Below are positions 1-6,591 of a stretch of 7,045 nucleotides of DNA, piece by piece (the first letter of the stretch is position 1; the number at the start of each line of letters is the position of its first letter). The translations under genes and the position numbers were made by a program. The stretch spans positions 1-7,045 of the forward strand of contig PCSF01000086.1 of assembly GCA_002771315.1 (NCBI GenBank). Direction: 5' to 3'. The stretch comes from Desulfobacterales bacterium CG23_combo_of_CG06-09_8_20_14_all_52_9 (lineage in GTDB: Bacteria; Desulfobacterota; Desulfobacteria; Desulfobacterales; UBA2156). The notes beneath the pieces are model-generated. The model made no database searches and was not told where the DNA came from. It saw only the letters and a program-made list of their open reading frames with translations.

Positions 1-1
1 C

Positions 2-541
2 GAAGCTTGCGAGGAAATCCTCTTGTTGAGCGGCATGGCGGAAGAATCCTATAAGCGCTATTCCTTTAAGGCGAATCAGAAGACGACTTATCTGGCCACA
101 TTCCGGGCCATCGTTAAAAAATATCTGCAAAAAAAGCCGGCGGAGATCCTGGAGGATCTGGTCGCCGGAACCCCTGGCGACGAGGGGAAATGGTTTGCGG
201 CAGCCAAATCCTCAGGGCTTTATGCCGAAGCTATCGAACTGGCCAATCGCACCCCTTGAGATCCCAAAACCCTCGTTCGCGCAGCGCGGGACATGGCGGA
301 GATGCAACCCCGGTTAGCTCTCGAAGCCGGGTTGGCCGCGTTGCGATGGCTGGTGGAAGGATACGGTTACGAGATCACCGGCGCAGACGTTTGGGCGGCA
401 TTTGCTTTCACCCTGAAAGCCGCCGAAAATGCGGGGTGCGCTCCGGAGACCTTGCAGCGCATCCGGGATCTGGTGGCCCGGGAAACCTTCGGCGACCGGC
501 TCGTAACACGGGTTTTGGGCCGTGAGCTCGGATTGAAATAA
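2..541 (+). pseudogene. 3' part of an unrecognised gene, interrupted by one in-frame TGA
   Basis: One reading frame runs from the left edge of the window to a TAA at 539-541, broken only by TGA at 257-259. The frame is open upstream to the edge, so the gene begins outside. The part before the stop (about 85 residues) is charged and helical (KANQKTTYLATFRAIVKKYL). The part after it (93 residues) continues in the same frame with the same character, including LEAGLAALRWLVEGYGYEIT and a C-terminus ending in LGRELGLK. Codon choice and composition do not change across the TGA, which argues for one protein rather than two genes. A start at ATG 293 would have no good Shine-Dalgarno. I do not recognise the family, and there are no membrane segments or obvious catalytic motifs. 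The TGA could be a nonsense mutation (from TGC, TGG or CGA), a sequencing error, or a recoded selenocysteine. The gene converges with the kamA-like gene. Confidence 0.55.
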
Positions 542-608
542 ACTCAAACGCGTTTGGGCGCCGGCATTGAAGTGCTCGTTATCAAGCCAGGGCTTCGCGC
601 CCCTTGCT

Positions 609-1754
609 TTACTTCCGGTTCGGATTGTGCCGCACCGGCTTCCCTTCGATTTTTTCGATCGGATCGTTCACATAGACCTTTCCGAGTCCGATGGCTGAAG
701 TGAGTATTCCGCCCTTTTTGTCTTCGCTGATCCCGTCCGAGAAGCCGAGGTCCACCGGGACTTTGCCCCGTCCGCCCTGCGCATCCACGACATAGGTGGG
801 GCGTAGAAAACCGGTGGTGGCCCCGCAGAGGTCCCGGCAGATTTCTTTTCCTTTGTACACTTGGGTTCGAAAATGACCCGTTCCCTCGACGAGATCGGCG
901 TAGTAGAGATAATAGGGCCGTACTCCCATCCTGCCCAGACCATGCACCAGGTCCCTCATCACGTCCGTGTCGTCGTTGACCCCTTTGAGCAGGACGCTCT
1001 GGTTCGCAACGGGAATGCCCAGATCCCTTAAAATTTTGACGGCCTGATAACTCTGATCCGTGATTTCATTGGGATGGTTGAAGTGCGTGTTGATGTAAAG
1101 CTGTGGATCCTTGAGCGACCGCGGCGTATGGCTCTTGAGCATCTCGATGAATTCCGTGTCCTCGATGATTTTCTGCGGCCAGACGCAGGGGACCCTCGTG
1201 CCGATTCTGATCAGATCCAGGTGCCGGATGGCTCTGAGACCGCCGAGGACCTCATCGAGTCTTTTAGTCGGAATCAGCAAGGGATCCCCACCGGAGATCA
1301 GCACGTCTCTGATATCTTCGTGGGACGCGATGTATTCGATCCCCTTGCCGATCTCCTCTTTGGACGGATTTTTACGATCGTCGCCCACTTTCCGTTTTCT
1401 GGTGCAAAATCTGCAGTACATCGAGCACTCATTGGATACGAACAGCAGAACCCTGTCCGGATACCGATGTATGATGGTTCTCGGGCCGCCGAGAGGAATG
1501 TCTCCCTCCTCATCCAGCGGATCTTCCGAAAGGTCCATGTAATGCTCGAGTTCCTCGACGTTGGGAATCGACTGTTTCCATATACCGTCGTTCATCTTTT
1601 CGATGAGTCCGAGATAATACGTGTTAACCCTCATGGGATATCTGGCGATGACGTCCCTTAATCTGGGATCGACCCTCGCCTTTTGTCCGGTGAGCCATTT
1701 CTCCAGATCTTCGAAAGTCTTGATTCCGTTTTTCAGGATGTCTTTATACCCCAT
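609..1754 (-). CDS. kamA: KamA-family radical SAM aminomutase (lysine 2,3-aminomutase-like)
   Basis: A 381-residue cytosolic enzyme of the lysine 2,3-aminomutase family, which uses SAM, a [4Fe-4S] cluster and PLP to move an amino group from C2 to C3. The cluster-binding CxxxCxxC is at C110, C114 and C117. The SAM-binding SGGDPL is at 154-159, and the PLP lysine is expected at K331 in DAQGGRGK. The two aspartates that hold the lysine side chain in the clostridial enzyme (Asp293 and Asp330) match D287 (YYADLVEG) and D324 (VVDAQGG). Glutamate mutases replace these, so a lysine-like substrate is favoured. The protein is shorter than the roughly 416-residue clostridial enzyme and lacks its C-terminal cysteine cluster. 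ATG 1754 is preceded by AGGAG (1763-1767) at 8 bases. No ablB acetyltransferase and no efp or epmA gene is adjacent, so osmolyte (N-acetyl-beta-lysine), catabolic and EF-P-modifying roles cannot be separated from context. Confidence 0.94.
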   Translation of the reverse strand: MGYKDILKNGIKTFEDLEKWLTGQKARVDPRLRDVIARYPMRVNTYYLGLIEKMNDGIWKQSIPNVEELEHYMDLSEDPLDEEGDIPLGGPRTIIHRYPDRVLLFVSNECSMYCRFCTRKRKVGDDRKNPSKEEIGKGIEYIASHEDIRDVLISGGDPLLIPTKRLDEVLGGLRAIRHLDLIRIGTRVPCVWPQKIIEDTEFIEMLKSHTPRSLKDPQLYINTHFNHPNEITDQSYQAVKILRDLGIPVANQSVLLKGVNDDTDVMRDLVHGLGRMGVRPYYLYYADLVEGTGHFRTQVYKGKEICRDLCGATTGFLRPTYVVDAQGGRGKVPVDLGFSDGISEDKKGGILTSAIGLGKVYVNDPIEKIEGKPVRHNPNRK

Positions 1755-1775
1755 GGGTCATTCTCCTCTTGATCG

Positions 1776-1796
1776 CCTTGGATTTCCAAATCAAGG
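1776..1796. other. Imperfect hairpin in the kamA leader
   Basis: An imperfect inverted repeat (CCTTG...CAAGG, with ATT/AAT inside and one mismatch) lies 5 bases upstream of the kamA ribosome-binding region. It could fold in the leader mRNA, but no known riboswitch architecture is recognisable and chance is possible. Confidence 0.2.
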
Positions 1797-2032
1797 GCGC
1801 GGTTCTATGGGGCTTCCGTCCCATTGCCGGCTTTAAAGCCCGCCTCACAATTTCACCCCGGACCTACTCATCTTGGTCGATCAGATTCTTTGCTTAACTT
1901 CGAGCGGATGAGCTGCACGCAGCCCAGCTTTAATGTATCCGTACTCTTGGACGCGTCACCCGATTCACTTCGTATGGTTTTCTCGGGTGTGTCGGGCCTG
2001 CATTATTCAAATATGGGCCCGATACTTTAAGA
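1797..2032. other. Intergenic region without a recognised gene
   Basis: This is the gap between the kamA-like gene and the SWIB gene, both on the minus strand. It contains a 12-bp palindrome GGCTTTAAAGCC (1829-1840), a GC-rich inverted repeat near the SWIB stop, and a 44-codon stop-free minus-strand stretch (1871-2002) with no start codon. No convincing kamA promoter is visible, although the spacing implies that one is present. Confidence 0.5.
1992..2022 (-). terminator. Possible terminator hairpin after the SWIB gene
   Basis: A perfect 7-bp GC-rich inverted repeat, TCGGGCC (1992-1998) with GGCCCGA (2016-2022), has a 17-base loop and lies 10 bases past the SWIB stop codon. The position suits a transcription terminator, but the loop is long and no U-tract follows on the minus strand. 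It may instead be a weak or Rho-assisted end, or an unrelated binding site. Confidence 0.3.
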
Positions 2033-2359
2033 TTATTCTATGTTTGCGCCGACAACAGCTGCCATCTGCATCATATTGATCGTCTGGCCTTCTTTCAGAT
2101 TTGTAAGGTCAGTAACCTTGCCGGATTTGCTTTGGGATTTTGTGTTTTTAAAGATCGGGAGCAATTTAGCATCAGCTACAATGAACTTGCCCGCATTTTC
2201 AGGCTTTCCATTTTCAGTCTTTGTCTGAAGCTTATTTGCTTTAATATAATCCCATAATTTTTTGGTGATCTCTGTCCTGGGAAGTTCTTTTGCTTTCAGA
2301 AACTCTGCCAGCTCATTTTTCAACTTTACCGGTTTGCTCAATCCTTTTGCTTCTGTCAT
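2033..2359 (-). CDS. SWIB/MDM2-domain protein
   Basis: A 108-residue single-domain protein. The SWIB fold is seen in LSKPVKLKNELAEFL (about 7-21), LPRTEITKKLWDYIKANKLQ (26-45), the F/V-x-x-D-x-K-L strand-helix element FIVADAKLLPIF (59-70) and a final helix, INMMQMAAVV (94-103). In eukaryotes this domain mediates protein contacts in SWI/SNF remodelers, and in Chlamydia it is fused to topoisomerase. Small free-standing bacterial copies exist, but their role is not settled. A roughly 20-residue Lys/Ser/Thr-rich insertion precedes the last helix, making it longer than the usual core. An ATG five codons upstream (2374) is in frame, but AAGGAG lies inside that extension, 6 bases before ATG 2359, so the shorter start is chosen. 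The gene is visibly more A/T- and Lys-rich than kamA or the decarboxylase genes, which suggests acquisition. It has its own promoter and lies downstream of the toxin module on the same strand. Confidence 0.9.
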   Translation of the reverse strand: MTEAKGLSKPVKLKNELAEFLKAKELPRTEITKKLWDYIKANKLQTKTENGKPENAGKFIVADAKLLPIFKNTKSQSKSGKVTDLTNLKEGQTINMMQMAAVVGANIE

Positions 2360-2365
2360 TTCCAA

Positions 2366-2371
2366 CTCCTT
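2366..2371 (-). promoter_or_regulatory. Shine-Dalgarno that decides the SWIB start
   Basis: The minus strand reads AAGGAG here, 6 bases before ATG 2359. The alternative upstream ATG (2374) overlaps this element and has only A/T-rich sequence before it, so initiation at 2359 is favoured. Confidence 0.75.
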
Positions 2372-2386
2372 CATGTTTTAATTTAA

Positions 2387-2415
2387 ATTATACCCGTTGT
2401 CAGATCTTCTGCCAA
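2387..2415 (-). promoter_or_regulatory. Sigma70-type promoter of the SWIB gene
   Basis: On the minus strand, TTGGCA (2410-2415) is followed after exactly 17 bases by a perfect TATAAT (2387-2392) and an A/T-rich start region. Transcription would begin about 20 bases before the start codon. The near-consensus match suggests good expression independent of the upstream toxin gene. Confidence 0.7.
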
Positions 2416-2456
2416 TTTCATTCTAGTGCGGACCCGCATGATAGCTGGTGTGGATG

Positions 2457-2479
2457 GCCGGGGGAGAAAAACTCCCGGC
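2457..2479 (-). terminator. Possible hairpin terminator after the mazF-like gene
   Basis: GCCGGGGGAG and CTCCCGGC pair around a 5-base A loop with a two-G bulge, starting 19 bases past the toxin stop codon. On the minus strand the loop is TTTTT, and no U-tract follows the stem. Placement between the toxin stop and the SWIB promoter fits a boundary between two transcription units. Confidence 0.4.
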
Positions 2480-2497
2480 TACCCGATTGGCCGATTA

Positions 2498-2821
2498 CTA
2501 ATGGATATCCAGTTGCACCTTTATGGCTTCATCGACTTTGCACATATCGTCATGGGAGAGAATGCCGGCTCGTCGGAAAAGCCTTTGCTTGCTCACGGTT
2601 GCCAACTGATCTGCCATGGCCTTGCTTTCTTTTCCTTCAAAGACAACTACTGCTTCGCTGGGGTAGAGGCGATCCACGTTACTGGTTAAAGGGACAACCT
2701 GAATGCGGTTAAGGAACCGATTCGAAGCGTCATTACTCAAAATTACCGCAGGGCGCTTCTTCTTGATCTTCCTACCGTTTGAGGGGTCGAAGTTGACCCA
2801 CCATACCTCACGCCGTTTCAT
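2498..2821 (-). CDS. mazF: MazF/PemK-family mRNA interferase toxin
   Basis: A 107-residue type II toxin, of the usual family length. MazF/PemK proteins are dimeric endoribonucleases that cut mRNA at short specific sequences when freed from their antitoxin. The family signature is complete: the N-terminal REVWWVNFDP strand (4-13), the catalytic-loop KKRPAVILSN (21-30) with the conserved Arg-Pro, VVPLTS (42-47) carrying the conserved Ser/Thr, AMADQLATVSKQRL (68-81), and a C-terminal helix, DDMCKVDEAIKVQL (91-104). ATG 2821 lies inside the antitoxin gene (14-base overlap), with a weak AAGGA about 8 bases upstream, so translation is probably coupled to the antitoxin. No catalytic residue appears lost, so it is probably active. 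The cut-site specificity cannot be read from sequence. Confidence 0.94.
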   Translation of the reverse strand: MKRREVWWVNFDPSNGRKIKKKRPAVILSNDASNRFLNRIQVVPLTSNVDRLYPSEAVVVFEGKESKAMADQLATVSKQRLFRRAGILSHDDMCKVDEAIKVQLDIH

Positions 2822-3038
2822 GGGCGACGTCCTTGAAGGTGGCTTCGGCCCACTCCATGGCCTCCTTTTCTCTTTTCTTGTCTCTTGCCATGTCGGCGTA
2901 AGCCGAGTCGAGGTTGGGACGTACGACGTGCGGCCGGACCAGTTCCTGTATGAACTTGCTTATCTTACGCGGGCCGATTGTCTTATGCAGTCCCTCATAG
3001 ACGCCTTCATCAATGGTGATGGTCAGTTTCTTCTGCAT
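2808..3038 (-). CDS. Ribbon-helix-helix antitoxin of the MazF-type module
   Basis: A 76-residue antitoxin. The N-terminus has ribbon-helix-helix form: strand KKLTITID (3-10), helix EGVYEGLHKTIG (11-22), then helix RKISKFIQELVRPHVV (24-39). A charged C-terminal tail (RDKKREKEAMEWAEATFKD, 52-70) is where such antitoxins wrap the toxin. It would dimerise, bind its own promoter and neutralise the toxin encoded next. The start at 3038 is chosen because AGGAG (3046-3050) sits 7 bases upstream and the module's promoter lies just beyond. An in-frame ATG at 3107 lies upstream of that promoter and cannot be used by this transcript. The antitoxin-first order and overlap with the toxin are classic. It is not the AbrB-fold MazE of E. 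coli, so the module is a MazF toxin paired with a ribbon-helix-helix partner. Confidence 0.88.
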   Translation of the reverse strand: MQKKLTITIDEGVYEGLHKTIGPRKISKFIQELVRPHVVRPNLDSAYADMARDKKREKEAMEWAEATFKDVAHETA

Positions 3039-3051
3039 CGTGAATCTCCTA

Positions 3052-3073
3052 ATACGTGTACTATACGTGTAGT
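3052..3073. repeat. 11-bp tandem repeat, likely antitoxin operator
   Basis: Two adjacent copies, ATACGTGTACT (3052-3062) and ATACGTGTAGT (3063-3073), differ at one base. The 11-bp phase places both on one face of the helix, as expected for adjacent ribbon-helix-helix dimers. The repeats cover the -10 element and the expected transcription start of the toxin-antitoxin promoter, so binding would block it. Confidence 0.7.
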
Positions 3074-3088
3074 GCGTCGTCTTGTCAA
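3060..3088 (-). promoter_or_regulatory. Sigma70-type promoter of the toxin-antitoxin operon
   Basis: On the minus strand, a perfect TTGACA (3083-3088) is followed by a 17-base spacer and TATAGT (3060-3065, one mismatch to consensus). Transcription would start near 3053, leaving a leader of about 15 bases containing AGGAG. The -10 lies within the tandem repeat, which supports autorepression by the antitoxin or the toxin-antitoxin complex. Confidence 0.8.
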
Positions 3089-3131
3089 CAGCGAACCGAC
3101 CTGCCATTCGGGATGATTTTATTAGGCCAAC

Positions 3132-3264
3132 GGGCGGGGGTTCCCCGGAAGTTGTCTTCGCGCCGTTTAAGTAACGCTTCGCGAATTCCTGAGGCTTAAT
3201 GACCTCGATCCCAACGATTCGGTCGGGAAGATGCCCCGGTTTTCAGGATTTTATCTTGCGCCAT
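3132..3264 (-). pseudogene. Possible decayed coding relic (toxin-like C-terminus)
   Basis: Two minus-strand segments in different frames read like one broken protein. ATG 3264 gives MAQDKILKTG, and a neighbouring frame then gives PGHLPDRIVGIEVIKPQEF followed by AKRYL (about 3168-3239). The order Asp-Lys-x-Leu, a linker, Gly-Ile-x-Val-Ile-x-Pro-x-x-Phe resembles the C-terminal end of many PIN-domain toxins. The match is by eye and short. If real, it is a frameshifted remnant of another toxin gene beside the intact module. The rest of the 3108-3341 gap shows nothing clear, and no strong promoter for the MFS gene is visible. Confidence 0.3.
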
Positions 3265-3341
3265 TGTTTTGGTTGTGAGACGATTTTGTGAAATGATCCG
3301 TGAAAATTGCAAAAGCGATAAGCGTTGGTGAAGGAATAGGA

Positions 3342-4574
3342 ATGAAAACCGTTACCCGGAACGAACTGATTTATCCGTCTTATAGAACCCTGCTCTTCAT
3401 GTGCTGCGGGGTTACTTTCTGTTGCTATCTGGGCTCTTATATGCGAATGCCCGTCGTTCCTCTTTATGCTAGGTCTCTGGGCGCCGGTACGGCGCAGGTG
3501 GGAATCATCAATTCAGCGTTCTTTCTCATGGCGGGAGTGTTATCGTTGCCTTTTGGAATCCTCTCGGATCGTTTAGGGCGTAAATTGCTCGCATCTCTGG
3601 GATTACTCATTTTATCGGCCACTTCGTTCCTGCTCTATTTCAGCAAGACTCCTGCACAGATCACCTGGATTTATCTCTTCTTCGGTATAGGTCTGGCCGC
3701 CTTCGGTCCGACGATGATGTCCTTTGTCGCTGATTTTTCTCCGCCCACTCACTTGGGGCGTTCCTATGGATGGTACACAACAGCCCTTTACACCGCCATG
3801 AGCCTGGGGCCCGCGGTGGGAGGATTCGTGGCTCATGAACTGGGATTCTTGCAGGTTTTTCTTATCTCCGGAGCAGTCATTCTATTCACATTTGGGGTAG
3901 TGGTTCTCATTTTGCCTTCTTTTCGCTCAACTCACAGTGCCGGTTCAGAGAAGCTTACAACTTCAAGAGTCGCGAAAAGTTTTATGAAAAATCGCCCGCT
4001 TCTGGCCTGTTGGCTCACCACACTGGGCGGTTGCTTCGGACTCGGCATGTTCATTACCTTCATCCCTCTTCATGCTCAAAATCAAAACCTCAATGTCGGA
4101 CAAATCGGACTGGTTTTTTCAGCTCAGGGACTCTGTAATGCCGTTTCCCGTATTCCTTTCGGTCACATGAGCGACAGGGTTCGTGATCGGAGAACCTTGG
4201 TGGTCATCGGATTTATCGGATTTGCTGCGACCATGGCCGGTTTCGGAATATCCCGAACTATGCTTCATTTCATCTTTTTTGCTCTCACCCTGGGAATCAG
4301 CATGGGGCTGGCTTTCACCTCGATCGGGGCGCTCATCGCCGAAGTCGTGCCCCCGGAATCACGAGGACTCGCTATGGGAGGCTATAATACCTGCATCTAT
4401 TTCGGAATGATGCTCAGTTCCGCTTTGATGGGAAAAATCATCCCGATAATCGGGTTTGAGAAGGGGTTTTTTATCACTGCATTGATGATTATTTTTATTC
4501 TCGGTGTTTTCTTTCCTCTGATGAAGGATTTTTCACCGTCCAAAAAACAATACCACGAGGTTCCTTTAAAATAG
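3342..4574 (+). CDS. Major facilitator superfamily (MFS) transporter
   Basis: A 410-residue inner-membrane secondary transporter with the usual twelve-helix layout: six hydrophobic segments, a cytosolic loop near RSTHSAGSEKLTTSRVAKSF, then six more. MFS motif A is intact between helices 2 and 3 (GILSDRLGRK, about 72-81), with a second-half echo (GHMSDRVRDRR) between helices 8 and 9. Motif-C-like Gly/Pro residues occur in helix 5 (LYTAMSLGPAVGGF), which is typical of drug/H+ antiporters, so efflux is plausible. Substrate cannot be inferred from context. ATG 3342 has AAGGA (3331-3335) 6 bases upstream. A GTG at 3300 would add 14 residues without a comparable site. The gene is divergent from the toxin module and followed by a long gap, so it is probably transcribed alone. 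No convincing terminator hairpin follows. Confidence 0.93.
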   Translation: MKTVTRNELIYPSYRTLLFMCCGVTFCCYLGSYMRMPVVPLYARSLGAGTAQVGIINSAFFLMAGVLSLPFGILSDRLGRKLLASLGLLILSATSFLLYFSKTPAQITWIYLFFGIGLAAFGPTMMSFVADFSPPTHLGRSYGWYTTALYTAMSLGPAVGGFVAHELGFLQVFLISGAVILFTFGVVVLILPSFRSTHSAGSEKLTTSRVAKSFMKNRPLLACWLTTLGGCFGLGMFITFIPLHAQNQNLNVGQIGLVFSAQGLCNAVSRIPFGHMSDRVRDRRTLVVIGFIGFAATMAGFGISRTMLHFIFFALTLGISMGLAFTSIGALIAEVVPPESRGLAMGGYNTCIYFGMMLSSALMGKIIPIIGFEKGFFITALMIIFILGVFFPLMKDFSPSKKQYHEVPLK

Positions 4575-5023
4575 AACTGAAACTGATAAGAAGTCGCTTT
4601 TTTGTAGGCGGATTAAGTGCGGGCATGAATTGTGTTTTTCCATCATCCGGAGCCCCATCAGGCGCCGCAGGAAAGCTACCGGCCGGGCGGGACAGGCGGT
4701 ATCGACATGAAAGTCGGCGCGGCTGAAACTGAACAGGGTGCGCAGCTATTCGGCGAGGGTGAGCAGTGAGTCCACAAAAAGCCCTGCAGGGTCGTTGCGC
4801 AGTGCAAAAAAACAGAGGCCGCAGCATGCTCGACCCATGCTCGTTGTCCTGAGGGAGGCAGCATCGCAATTGATTTCCAAGTAAATATAGCAAAGGGGGC
4901 ATCGAAGGATCAAACCGTCCGCAATGCGAAAAATAATTGCTTTTTAGCACCATCTTCTATAAGCAATCAAAATTTACTCTATCTGTCAGGGACATGGTCA
5001 ACACCGCGCAGAAAGGAAAGTCC
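4575..5023. other. Long gap before the decarboxylase operon
   Basis: No supportable gene is seen here. A minus-strand frame (4569-4943, 125 codons) is open except for one TAG at 4746-4748 and contains protein-like runs such as LFVDSLLTLAE and LRTLFSFSRADFHVDTACP, so it may be a decayed gene or repeat. Other items are a 10-bp palindrome CCCTGCAGGG (4782-4791), a direct repeat CATGCTCG near 4827-4846, and a weak promoter candidate for the next operon (TTGCTT 4937-4942, TATAAG 4958-4963, 15-base spacer). The plus-strand frame of the next gene is open back to about 4937, but the Shine-Dalgarno supports a later start. Confidence 0.4.
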
Positions 5024-6574
<1,551 letters not shown>

Positions 6575-6591
6575 AAGCGAGGTGGACGACC

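Noticed and set aside
545..556. 12-bp palindrome CAAACGCGTTTG between the convergent genes
   Set aside because: A perfect palindrome with no usable loop and no T-tract. It could be a protein site, but nothing else supports it.
1074..1661. 195-codon plus-strand open frame
   Set aside because: It is antisense to the kamA-like gene, which has all catalytic motifs. This frame has no recognisable domain or ribosome-binding site.
3300..3341. GTG start adding 14 residues to the MFS transporter
   Set aside because: ATG 3342 has a well-spaced AAGGA, the GTG has none, and the extension lies before the first membrane segment.
4921..4945. GCAAT...ATTGC stem followed by TTTTT, terminator-like
   Set aside because: Only 5 A/T-containing base pairs with a 10-base loop, and more than 340 bases past the MFS stop. 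It is too weak to call.
4495..4953. 152-codon minus-strand open frame overlapping the MFS 3' end
   Set aside because: It has Pro/Arg/Ser-rich low-complexity content and overlaps the MFS gene. A different minus frame in the same place looks more protein-like, and neither has a start with a good ribosome-binding site.
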